The position numbers and the translations under genes were made by a program. From contig JANPWX010000073.1 in NCBI GenBank assembly GCA_024734555.1, positions 3,605,238 to 3,669,237 on the forward strand: 64,000 nucleotides of DNA. The letters run 5' to 3'. Shown piece after piece: positions 12,201 through 22,800 of the stretch (position 1 is its first letter; each line of letters opens with the position of its first letter). The notes under the pieces are model-generated. The model had not been told where the DNA came from. It saw nothing but the letters and a program-made list of their open reading frames with translations, and ran no database searches. The stretch is from Trochalopteron elliotii. Taxonomy: Eukaryota; Chordata; Aves; Passeriformes; Leiothrichidae.

Positions 12201-15200
12201 TACTGTATGGATTTTAACACACTCAGTTCTTCCACTGTGCCTCCAGAACTTTTATATCTCAGATGCCTGTAATTTTTGGGGCATCATCTGTTGGTGATGT
12301 TAGAAAGGAGGGAGATTCTTTGTTAGTAACACCTTTGTTCTGGTGTCCCTTGTTCCTCTGTAGCAGCGGCAGCCTTTAACAGTAGAGCACATGTATGAAG
12401 ATATCAGTCAAGATCACGTCAAGAAAACAGTGACCATTGAAAACCATCCTCATCTTCCTCCACCTCCCATGTGCTCAGTTCATCCATGCAGGTAGGTCTT
12501 TGTTTCTGGTCTGACACAGCCTGCAGGTAACAAAGCACTTCACTGCTCTTATTAAGGATTTTGTTCAGATTTTCTGGGCATAGTTCTGCAATTGGCTGCT
12601 TTAGTGGTCTGTTAGCTTCTGAGGCAGTATGAAAGGAATCAGCAATTCTTTGAATTAATTTCATTCACTGTAGCAAGTGTGTTCTGCAGTTAGTACTGTC
12701 TTCTCTGATCAACTTGCTTTTTTAACTCAGCTTCCCTATGTACTCCAGAAGATGGCAGACTACCAGAACTCCATGAAATAAAGTTTTATCCTTTTGTCTG
12801 CTTTTTGGGGAGGGTAGAAGTACAGTGTATACTTAGGCAGCAGAAAAAGCTATTAGAACATTAAATAGCAGTTTCTTATTTTATGTTAACTACCTCCTGC
12901 TCCCCTTTAAATTTTGCACTGTCAAATAGAGATCCTGGGTTTGTCACACCAAAATATTTGTTGAACACAGCAGCAAAACATGCTTGGTTTTTTGGGATAT
13001 TTTCTGTTCCATTTTCCATGTTTCTCACCCAAAACATAGTGAGCTTGTAGTTTGACTTGCTGTAAAGATATTTTTTCTAGGTCTTTGAAAAGTGTGTCTT
13101 GTCTTAGACGCAGGCTGTAGCATCCTTTAGGTGTCTTAGTGATACAGAGCCAGGATCTGAAACAGTGTAATTCCTCTTGACAGTATGAAGTTCCTAGAGA
13201 TAAAAGTTTGGGCTTTTATCTTTTAAGAAAAGATACTCTTTCTATGATTGTATATGTTTAGAAGAAAAAATTCAGAGATCAGATTGCCCATTTAAGTTTA
13301 ATTTCCTTTGACTCGAACACTTTGGTTATCCATGCTGAGTGTCAGATAATCAGCTTGTTGACAAGCTTGTGATCATTTTCACAGACTCAGAGCATTCTTG
13401 CTTCTGGTTTAGCATTTATTTCTTCATCAATCTTTAGAGAAGAGAGCAAGGGAACTTTGCAACAAGTATTTTATGGCTAATTTTGGTCTCGTGAGGATAT
13501 GTATTCATGTGCTTTGTGAATCTCTATCTCATGTTTCTTGCAGTTCACAGTTCTTTAGCCGCTGCTTTTCAGAGGCGTTTGCTTTCGCCAAGCAGTTAGA
13601 CTTACATATGGACAGTATTGGGCAGAGAAGCTGTTGTACAACTGGGAAGAACTCTGTCCCCTCTAGTGGTCTAGCAGAAAATTTTGGAGTTGTTAAGTTT
13701 ATTCTTGGTCTTTAAATTGTCAGGTTTAAGCCTGCACTAACATGAAAATGTCAGTCTGAGTGCTCAAGAGTAATACAAGAAGCAGAACTGGGAGAACTGT
13801 AAAGCAAATAATAATAGAACAGAAAACAACATAAGGCCTCTGTTAATCTGTGGTACCACCACATGATGAATACTGCAGTGCATCTGTCATCATCTGTTCT
13901 GTAATCTGAGAGGTGAAGGAAGACTAAAACCGGAAAAGATAACAGAGATTTATCTGGGATAACTGAAGCTATGAAGCTCTTCCCATAAGAAATGATTGAA
14001 TAATCTGTGACCCTTGATATTTGCAAAAAGCTCAGCAGGGAGTTGTGGTATCAGTGACCTTCACTATGAATGGTACAGGACATGAAGTAATGGGATTTAA
14101 TTTTTCTTCCAATAGTGAAACTGGTGGCATTGAATGCTACTCTGCTGGTGTGTTCAAAGCCAGAAAGGATCAATTTCTACACATACCACAACTAAACTAA
14201 GTACTTATTTAAACATTAATATGTTAATGAAATACAAATCTGTCAAGGTTATTAAAAATGTTACTAGAAGGGTTCAGAATAAGAAAGTTCCTGGATAATT
14301 TCCAGCATACTGCTGGAAATTAGTAGTGCTTTGGACAGAGCATTTATGCTTGTTCCAAAGCACTGCTTTATGCTCTAAAGAGGCTTGTTCTGCCTCTTTG
14401 TTGAGCATGTACTATAAGATAGGAAGCAGAACCAGGTAGATCTTTGGTTTGATCCAGTAAGGTGTTCTTGTACCTTGTATGAACATACCAGTCTTAATCT
14501 CAACCTGTTAGTGACTTTGATTGTCTTATTGTTTGCTTTCTGAAGGATTTTGGACAAAAAATGGATGCAGCTCTTTTGTGCAACTAGTGTTTTTGAAGGA
14601 ATGTCAGGTGAGAGGAATGTAGGTCTTAACAGACTGACTGGGAAGATGATTAATAGGAGAAAATGAGGAAAAAAGTCCTGAAGCCAAAATTTAATTTACT
14701 TTGTGTTCGCTGGAAGTGTTGCCAGTAAATTGGACAGAAGCTCCTGTTGATGTATATTTGGAGGGCACTCTCAGAACAAAGAAAGATGCAGAGTTATTTG
14801 GGCATGACAGCCCACACTGACTAGGTAAAACTGTGCAGTTTATACTGGGCTGTGGCTGCAATGCTATCTGCTTAATTTTAGTTATTACTCTGCAGAGGTG
14901 TTAACAGTGCACTGCTAATCTGTGGATTTGGGTTGAGTCTTCAAAGGTGAGAGCCCTGTGGTCATGTTTTCACTTCTTCCTCTGAGGCCAGTGAAGTGCC
15001 AGTTCCTTTGTAATGTAATCTGTACTTATACTTGAAGGAATGATTTACATCATGAGACTTGTTTCAGCTTTAAGCATGAAAGAGATGATTGATAGGGGAG
15101 TGGGACAGCTTTGTTGCTAGTCTTAAAAGTGAAAGAAACAGTAGCCCTTTTCAAAAAGCGATGTCACGGATCTGCAACTGCTTAACACTAGAAAGAGTTT

Positions 15201-18200
15201 AAAAGGTAGGGTTGAGGCTGTGAACAAAGAGGCTAATAGCATATGTAAAATGGAGGATTTAAGTATGTTTTCTTTCTCTCCAAGATGAGCTATTTGATTT
15301 TTCAAATTGGTAAGGCTAACAGCTAAGAAGGTCTGGGCTTCTGAATAAAAACTAATAGCCAAAATGTTGCCTTTTTTTTATTATTCAGGTAGGAACTGTG
15401 AGTGTTTAGTTATATCTGCTGCTGTTGCTTCCCATCATGTTACAGAAATTGTGTAATGTAGGATATTTGTATGATGCCAAACATTTTTCTTGTGACGTGA
15501 GTATCCTCGTGTTGGGCATCAGAGAAAGGAAAGAAACGGCAGTCGGATGCCACTGTCAGCTGCTTGGGATGGCTTCTATTTTGAGTAGTTAGTGAAAATT
15601 GTTCATCTCACAGCTCTTCTGTAAGTTGTAGTTCTTGTCAGCATTTTTATGGGACTGGAAGGAACATTGTCAACTTCCTCATTAATTGCTGTAAAGTGCT
15701 TTAATCATGATTCCCAGCTTTTTCTGTTATGAAAAAGTGTTACGAAGGAACTATCAAACAAGTTGACTACTAAACTCATTTATAGTTAAATCATAATTCC
15801 TTGCACTGATTCCAAGGACTTATTTTTCTCCATTTCAGAATAAACAGTGATAGGCTTCTGAAGTCTTCTTGCTTCTGTTGTACTCTAAATACCTGCAGGG
15901 GAAGATTTCTAGATAGCAAGATATTTTAGCTTACATTTCTTCAAAGTTATTTCTTTCCATTGTAATGAAAGTAGTATTTACATATTATATATTCATTCTT
16001 TCAAGTGTTTTTACAGAAGGAGACTGAAAACAGGAAACAAACTTTATAAAGTTTATAAAAGACCTGCAAAGCTTTTCATGAGTTACTGTATGACAGCAAG
16101 AATGACCATTAATTACTCTGCGGCCATTGTAGAATTTGAGGTACCTGAGTAGTTCTTAGAAAACAGAAAAGAACAAATGTCATTAAGATGTATGAGGTTG
16201 AGCCAGTATGCTGTTAAAGACTTCTAATGGCTGCATGGTGACCTATATTCTGTGCCAGTAAAAAAAAATAGTCCACAGTTATGCATAAGGTCAAAGCCGA
16301 AGTTTTGGCAGTGGCCAGGTTCCTGCAGAGAAGCAGCTGGCCTTGGCACCTGAAAATGGCATGTGTTCCACAGGGCATCGTGGGGATCCAGAATTGGAAT
16401 CAGCTCTGAGGGTTAGTTGACTTGCAAAGACCAACAGTAAATGACAAATGCTGACCTTTAGTAATTCCCCAGACTTGCATGTTCCTGTTTACAGTGTGTC
16501 TTGGTAACTTTGCAACAGCTTCCTTCCTTGTTTGCTGGCACTGGCAGCATGTTTAACTTTGGAGGTAACTACTAAATGCCAGTTGCTGGTCAGCTCTTTG
16601 GATTGACGTGCTGGTATCAAGGCATGGTCAGAAAGTTATGCAAACTCTTCTTCCCACTCATCCTTGTTCTCAGTTGGCACTTTGGTTGTTGGGTATTTGG
16701 GATGGGTATTTGGAGCTACTGCTGCTCGCTAACCTGCAGTGCTGTGTAGATGGACGCCCATAGCCCTGTATTATGTCACTGGTGAAGATTACTTACAGAA
16801 TCATCTATTTAAAACGAGGTTGAAGTACAGATAAAAGTAAGATTAATTATACAACCTGAGAGTTTGTGTTAAAGGTACATAAATAAACATAATTTAACAT
16901 GCAGTAGTTCTCACCTCTGATTTGATATGTTCTTCATCCCTTAGTTTATGGGATAGAAGAACTGCCTTGAACACAAGAACATTACTTCCACATTGTAACT
17001 GGTCATTAAAAGATTTGAAGTCTTTATCATTAAGGATATTTCAGACTATAGCAGACAAGGTCCTGAGTGATGTGTTCTAGCTGGCTGCTCATTGAGCAGG
17101 GAGGGTTTTAGACTGGGTGAGGGCCAGTCTCTTCCAGCACTGGCTATTCTGTAGTTTTGTGTTGCTTTCCCAGGACTGGCTTTGTACACAAATACTGTGT
17201 GGTTCATAGTAGGTCTGGAATGTCATTGATGAAAATGTAAAAACTCAGTGACCTGAGGAGATGTTTATCCTTCTCTGTAGTGTTTTACAATAACAGAGTT
17301 ATAAGAAAAAAGAAACTAGCTTAAAAACTGTTGGTTTACCATAGAGCCCAAGTTTACTGCCAGAGAATGTTTCCATACCCTAAACCAATCCTCAAGCAAT
17401 AGTTCTGAATTTATGCAGGGTTGATTTAATCTGCCTTTCCTAGGAAAGTATGAATTGTTTTAGTGTTTTAAGCCTCTTCAAGCTTTACAAGTGTGAGTTC
17501 AGCAGAGGCAGCTAAAAACATTTCAGCAGTTTCTAGACATCATCTTCAGGGGGCATCTGGGAACTTCTGGTGGCTGGCTGCTGGTCAATATTATCTTCTG
17601 GGGATTTACCTGGAGGCTTCATTGGCATTTAGCAATCTGAAGTTACACTGGTGTCAAGCAGTATGCACTCACTCTCTTGGCACTCAGTCTACATTGTAGC
17701 ATACAACAGTTTTTTTGCTTTCTGTGGGAATATATGTAGCCCTTAAATAATGTTACATTCCTCACTTAATTTTCAGTTACTGTTGCTATTTTACTTTCTC
17801 AGTAAACTGAAAATTTCCTTGCTGCTTCTGAAGCTAATGGTCCAAAATTATTTAATTTGCACAAAAACTATTCTTGCTGATGAAGAGGGAGTTGCCGCTT
17901 CTTTAAAATATTTTGTTTCTGATCTGTTTTTCAGGCATGCAGAAGTCATGAAGAAAATAATCGAGACTGTTGCAGAAGGTGGGGGAGAACTTGGAGTTCA
18001 TATGTATCCTTTTTCATTATTACTCAGTTTCTTGGAGACTTGCTGGAGTGTAAAGTCTGTTACCTCAAGGTTCATAAGCTGAAGCACAATTCTGTATGAA
18101 AGCAGTGAACAGCTGCTTGGGATAGCACTTGCAGGAGCAATGGGGAAGGCAGGTAGGTTTGAAAGGACGGGATTAAGCCCTTGTTTGTAAGTGTGAAGGA

Positions 18201-19694
18201 AGTAGCTGTGAGCAGGAAACAGAGATGGCAGTGTAGGAGGGTGAGACTGGAAGTTCACAGACTCCATCCAGAGTGTAATCACTGCTTAGCAGAGCAGCCT
18301 TTATATTAGATTTTAATCTGAAGTAAATTTCTGAAAGGTGTAGTGGTCCCACTATTCCCTATTTTGTGGGTGAGCAATATCTTGGTAAAGCAGCATTGCT
18401 GACAAAAAGCAATGAAAATCACTTAAACTACTCTGAACATCAATATCAAATGCCTCACAATTAGAATTTTCTTTCAGGAAGCTGAGTGATCTTAGTTATG
18501 CTTTGTAGTAATCAATAGTATACTTTCTGACTGGAGCAAACTCCATGATAAAAGCAGGTGTGTCCTTTCAAAATAGTGTTCATTGCTGTTGTAGGGCAAA
18601 TAAACAGGAATTACTGAGCAGCTAAGGGTCCTGAACCAGTAAAATTCTCATTTACTATAGGAGTTGAGACTTGTTCAGTTTGTGCAACAAGCAACTGGAA
18701 AATAACTTGACTGTCATGGTTGCTCAAGTCTCGTAGTCTTCAATAATGGCAAATAGGTTGGTTTTTTGTTGGTTTGTTTTTTTGCCTTTTTTTTGATTCA
18801 CTTTACAAATTGGGGCATTTTTAACATTTCTTTACTCATTTTCATAGATCTTTCATTTGTGAAGAAATGGTCCATGAGACTGTTATGTCAAAACAATTGG
18901 GTTTACTTACAACCAGTACCAATGTAACTTAATAGTCAGTTAAAAGTAGTGAGTTCTATTAATTTTTCAGTTCCCTGTCTGCCTCTTTCCCACGTGGACA
19001 GAGACTTGGGATTGTAATTATTCAATATACTCCAGACTGCAAGTTCAGGCCCAACATGTATTTGAAGGTGATATATATACAAGGGAACTCTTCTCTGCAA
19101 AGGCAAACTGTTCAGCTTGATAAAGCTAATCTCTTTACTTTCCCTCATGAACAGGCAGGAGCTCTTTTGAAGGGTGGCTCAGAATAGGAGCTGATTTCTT
19201 TTTCTGAGTTTCTGGAACACTGAGCAGAGGATCCTGCTTTTCCTGCAGCTACAGGAAGGGAGCTAGGGATTGGCCTTGCTGGGTACAATTCACCTTGACA
19301 TTTGTTAGTAACAAATATTAAGAATGTAAATGGAGTTGGTAATGTTTCTGTGATGTCTGCAAGATATATTGAAAATAACTTCTGGTTCCCTGCATTAACT
19401 TAAACCAGGAAGGTCTATTTTTGGTCAAGTGTCAGATGTTATTACCAGAATTCTGCAATATTAATCTCCCAGTCTCTTATCTCTGATCTTATCTCTCTAG
19501 GTGTTATTTTCCTGTTAGCAAGTAATACTGCTGAGCAGACCATTGAATGTGACTTCTGCTTTGTTTTGCAGGATTTCTTGCTATTGTACATTTTCCTTAA
19601 TAAGAAACTCAGGTACCTTCTTATTTTCTTGAAATTTGTACAGGCGGTCATTCCAACGATAGAATACGACTACACAAGGCACTTTACAATGTAA
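237..19694 (+). CDS. ATG3: ATG3, autophagy-related E2-like conjugating enzyme (exons 2-12; exon 1 outside window)
   Basis: ATG3 takes LC3/GABARAP-family proteins from the E1-like ATG7 and transfers them to phosphatidylethanolamine on growing autophagosome membranes, helped by ATG12-ATG5. Eleven exons joined at GT-AG junctions give 290 residues in frame with a TAA stop at 19692-19694. Adding the 24-residue first exon of the family gives 314, the human length. Visible landmarks are the N-terminal [14 protein letters not shown], the WQWASGEELK strand, an acidic flexible insert ([19 protein letters not shown]), the E2-like core, the catalytic Cys in MCSVHPC (residue 264) and the C-terminal YDYTRHFTM. 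Introns rule out a retrocopy. Coding introns are 279-3472, 3523-4721, 4793-6552, 6661-8264, 8315-10215, 10298-10797, 10833-11568, 11725-12363, 12492-17934 and 18004-19612. The start codon and promoter are not in the window. Identification comes from recall of the human protein. Confidence 0.97.
279..3472 (+). other. ATG3 intron 2 (3.2 kb)
   Basis: Mostly AT-rich. A local GC-rich patch near 2440-2600 (38 of 60 bases G/C at 2461-2520) contains overlapping open frames on both strands, of 132 and 147 codons, with no recognisable protein. Nothing else is supported. Confidence 0.8.
3473..3522 (+). CDS. ATG3: ATG3 exon 3
   Basis: Encodes [17 protein letters not shown], the last Trp codon being split TG|G into exon 4. 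Acceptor AACAG, donor GTAAGT. Confidence 0.95.
4722..4792 (+). CDS. ATG3: ATG3 exon 4
   Basis: Completes the split Trp, then [20 protein letters not shown] and TKN; ends in phase 1. Acceptor TTACAG, donor GTAAGG. Confidence 0.95.
5213..5285. repeat. Tandem duplication, about 36 bp x 2
   Basis: Two adjacent copies of AGAAATAC(A/G)(A/G)TCTTG... ending in TATCAGCTTC, 36 and 37 bases long and nearly identical, within ATG3 intron 4. Looks like a simple recent local duplication. Confidence 0.85.
6553..6660 (+). CDS. ATG3: ATG3 exon 5
   Basis: Encodes [16 protein letters not shown] followed by the acidic [20 protein letters not shown] segment. This is the start of the flexible insert that in the family contacts ATG7. 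Acceptor TTGTAG, donor GTATTC. Confidence 0.95.
8265..8314 (+). CDS. ATG3: ATG3 exon 6
   Basis: Encodes the end of a split Gly, then [16 protein letters not shown], part of the flexible region. Acceptor TTACAG, donor GTACTT, ending in phase 0. Confidence 0.95.
9750..9822 (+). mobile_element. CR1 LINE 3' end fragment (sense)
   Basis: The stretch reading GGGGGTTAGACTCAATCGTC, then CCTT..GTGTCCCTTCC..GAGATATT, resembles the conserved 3' end of avian CR1 retrotransposons. Diverged and truncated, in ATG3 intron 6. Confidence 0.65.
10216..10297 (+). CDS. ATG3: ATG3 exon 7
   Basis: Encodes [20 protein letters not shown] and GEAADME, the highly acidic part of the flexible region. This is the most diverged stretch relative to human. 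Acceptor TAAAG, donor GTATTT. Confidence 0.94.
10798..10832 (+). CDS. ATG3: ATG3 exon 8
   Basis: Only 35 bases: completes a split Glu, then [11 protein letters not shown]. Acceptor TTTCAG, donor GTGAGT. Matches the conserved family motif. Confidence 0.95.
11569..11724 (+). CDS. ATG3: ATG3 exon 9
   Basis: Fifty-two codons covering [15 protein letters not shown] through the near-invariant E2-core strand [20 protein letters not shown] and a final Glu. Both ends are phase 0. Confidence 0.96.
12364..12491 (+). CDS. ATG3: ATG3 exon 10 (catalytic cysteine)
   Basis: Encodes [20 protein letters not shown] through [13 protein letters not shown]. The TGC at 12487-12489 is residue 264 when 24 first-exon residues are assumed, matching the thioester-forming cysteine of human ATG3. 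Acceptor CTGTAG, donor GTAGGT. Confidence 0.97.
14296..14399. repeat. Cluster of three adjacent inverted repeats (stem-loops)
   Basis: Stem 1: 14296-14307 pairs with 14311-14322 (12 bp, 3-nt loop). Stem 2: 14325-14335 pairs with 14354-14364 (11 bp perfect, with AGCAT/ATGCT pairing again inside the loop). Stem 3: 14377-14384 pairs with 14392-14399 (8 bp, 7-nt loop). In ATG3 intron 10. Function unknown. Confidence 0.8.
17060..17162 (+). mobile_element. CR1 LINE 3' end fragment (sense)
   Basis: CTGGCTGCTCATTGAGCAGG followed by a GAGGG..AGACTGGGTG..CTCTTCCAGC pattern and a TATTCTGTAG tail resembles the avian CR1 3' terminus. About 100 bases, diverged, in ATG3 intron 10. Confidence 0.65.
17935..18003 (+). 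CDS. ATG3: ATG3 exon 11
   Basis: Completes the split Arg, then [20 protein letters not shown] and VH; ends AT before the donor GTATCC so that Met is completed in exon 12. Acceptor TTTCAG. Confidence 0.95.
19613..19694 (+). CDS. ATG3: ATG3 exon 12 and stop
   Basis: Completes the split Met, then [20 protein letters not shown] and TRHFTM with TAA at 19692-19694. The C-terminal end is essentially identical to mammalian ATG3. Acceptor ACTCAG. Confidence 0.96.
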
Positions 19695-19880
19695 CTAAAA
19701 TAAGAGATGTGTTCCTCTGATTATCAAATCTTTTTTTAAATAGCCCATCCATGTGACTTATACTACATTATACACAATTTCTGTAACTAATCTTTTATCA
19801 ACTTGATGCATTAAAATAAAATGTTCCATTACCAGCCTTTTTAATAAAAATCTCTGTGTGTAATATAAATAAATCACTTT
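19695..19880 (+). terminator. ATG3: ATG3 3'UTR with clustered polyadenylation signals
   Basis: AATAAA hexamers at about 19815-19820, 19843-19848 and 19868-19873, followed by T-rich DNA. This suggests a short 3'UTR of roughly 150-190 bases. The exact cleavage site is not visible. Confidence 0.7.
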
Positions 19881-22800
19881 CATTCCAGTACAGATGCTGC
19901 ACTAAGAGGTGGGATTTTTTTTCTCCATAATTCCTCTAATTTCCTTCCATGAGATTATTTTTGTATATGTTAGAAATTGAAATCTACTTTTGTAGTAGAA
20001 GCCTAATAGTTTTGGCCTCATTGCTGATTCCTAAAAATGTGCATTTTTTATTTTTTCCCCTCCCATTTAAATTCACTTCAGAGCTTTGCGAAGGTTTTTT
20101 TTTTTTCCAGCTGTGGATGGCTATATTTCCTCTAGCTGGAGGAAGATTTTAAGAGATGAAAAAAATAAGTGATTGTCTTGTTAGGAAAGTTTGACTACAG
20201 CTTAAACAATGAACTGTAACTCGCCAGTCTTTGAAAGGTGACTTACACTTGAGCAAGACTAGAGATGGAATATTTGGGGAGATAAAGGAAGAGTATTTAT
20301 TATGTAGTCTGTTTGTCTTGTAATAAAGAACAGTCTTATTCACAAAAATACAGCTTCAGGGTAAAGAGAAAAGATTGGCAGAGCAAGGTTCAATCTTGAT
20401 TATTTGTCTGCCTCAGCTATACTGATTGCCAGTCTAATAGCATGGTTTCCTCCTTGGGGTGAACATACATGGAGTTGTTTGTGGATTCAGATACTGCAAA
20501 GGCATCCAGGCTTTAGCAGCCACTTTCTGCCCTGTAAAATGTAGGAGTTTCATTAATGAAAATTGGAGGAAAAGACCATCATGTCTCTGTAGATTCACTT
20601 AAACTAGCTTTCAGGAAAGCACTTTTGTCTCCCAAACATCCATCTTGCATTTGGCAAGGTAATCAGAAGTTGGGTGTCTGCAATGCACTGAATTTACTGT
20701 TGGGTGGGAAGATTGGTCCCAGTCCTGGCCCAGCTGGTCCCTGTTTTGTCTGTCCTATGTACCATGCTCTTACTTACATGAGAACACATAATCAGGTTCT
20801 GTATTCTATGCTAAAATTGGCTTTCCTCTTCACTTCCTCTTTTTTGGACAGTATCTTAAGCAATTTCTAAGTGAAGAGTAATGCTGGCTGAAACCTGTTA
20901 AAAACTTAACCACACCCACTGAGTCATGCCATAGGAATTTGCCTGTGAGAGTAATCTCGAAGATGTTTTGGGCTTTCTGGTAACAAAGGAAGCAGCTGTC
21001 CTCCACCCAATAAATAGGGGGGCTTGGAGGGGGGCAAAGAGAGGGAGTTTGACTTAAAATAACCAGTACTGATGTATATATTTTTCCTTTGATGAATCAG
21101 AATCTTTTGAAACATCTTTCTCCCTAAAAGCTATCTGTTCTCCTTTAAGAAGGTGAATTAATTTCATAAATCTCCAGTAAGTTAAGTTATAAAATACTAC
21201 ATTCTTGCATGTCAGGCTTTTGATGAAAGCAAGTGGCATGATTTTTTTTTTTATGTATAAACCAAAAAAGGCCTTTTTCTCTGATCCTAACAGAAACAGA
21301 GGCACAGCAGAAGTGAAGAGAACTTGCCAACGGCTTCCATCATCACCATGATATTAAATGCCTTATGGCATTTTTAGCCCTGCACTGTCTGGTATCACAA
21401 AAGCCAATCTTTGGTGACTAAGACATGGTGCTCTGCTTGGCTGCTTATCAAAGTGGCTGTACCTGCAAGCAAATGTGACCTGGGTGCACTTGTAGCACTT
21501 GTACTGTACCTTAATCCTCCTCTTCCTTTGGGATTAATGTTTAAAATTCCTGATAGAACCAAAGATTGCTGCTGTAGGAACTACTATAAACGTGCAAACA
21601 TAGTAACTTCAGTTAAGGCTTCTGTTAAATCCTACATGGTTATCAATTACCTGAATTTTGTGTGTGCGTCAGAAGAGCTTCTGAGAAGTTCTGCTCTGCT
21701 CACTTCCCCACTACACACCTTACAGTTCTTGTGGCTCTTTTATTGCTTTCTGTTTCTTGATTTTGCACTTTGGGTACATTCTCATTTACAGGTGCTGCAT
21801 GCAGTGAAGGTGTGGGTGAAATTTTGACTCTACTGAATCTAAAGATTATGCACAGTGCATGAGTTATGATACAAAGGGAATAACCTCACAGAGATGTAAA
21901 ATAATGACCATCACAGCCTGTTGTCAAACTTCAGATATCTAGTCTTCAATTTACATTAAATGTAACAGTAGTGTAATAATAGTAAAAAAATTTAAATACC
22001 AATAAATACTTGCTTCCAATAAAAAATAAATGTGGAAGATAAAAATCAAAGCAGTAACTGTGGGAAGTGCAGTTCTGTATTTAGTATTTTAAAAGTCTAA
22101 TCAAAGCCTAAGCTATGTAATGCAGGGTGGAAGTAGTGTTACACAAACAGGGCAATTTCAACTTTGTCCTTCTGTGGCAGCATTTTTAGGTGTGGGAAAG
22201 CAGTTTGTTTAACCAGCTTGCTAACAACCAGCCTGAGCCATTGCTAGAGAACTAGAATGCTTTGAATTTGTCTGTGTCGTGAAGCCTGTAGGGACAGTTA
22301 TAATTTAGGATCTAATTATGCTAAAAGCTTACTGATTTCATATTTCTTTCTGAAACATGCCTATCTGCATTTCTAGTGGAAAATAGCATTTTATGCCAGT
22401 AACTTGCAAGATCTGATTTATTATTTGGGGAAAAAAAATCTGGATGTATAAAATTCAACTGTATAAAGAATGAAATATTTAATTAATACAGAATATCATC
22501 CTTATTTTTGGAAGTAGGTGTGTACAACTTGATAAGAGGCTCTCTCTTTTTTGATAGTCCAGTTTCAGTTGCAACTAGGGTTTATGATGAAAAAAATTAC
22601 GAATCTGCCTTGCTCCAGACTTTTGCACTGGTATGCTTACTGTTGTTCTCTACAGAAAGAAATCCAAGATGAATATGCTGCTAGACTGACTTAGCATGAG
22701 GCCAGCTGCTCCCATGGTGCATATCAGCTGTAAGCTTGGGCAAATACAGAAATCTCTTAGTAAAGAAGACAAACTGGAACACAGAGAACACAAACAATGA

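Larger units (their letters stand above)
12492..17934 (+). other. ATG3 intron 10 (5.4 kb)
   Basis: Largest ATG3 intron in the window. It holds a cluster of three adjacent perfect stem-loops at 14296-14399 and a sense-oriented CR1 3' end near 17060-17162. No exon-like sequence was recognised in the rest. Confidence 0.8.

Noticed and set aside
237..19694. ATG3 as a processed pseudogene or retrocopy
   Set aside because: Ten introns with good splice sites and an intact frame including the catalytic Cys show that it is the functional locus.
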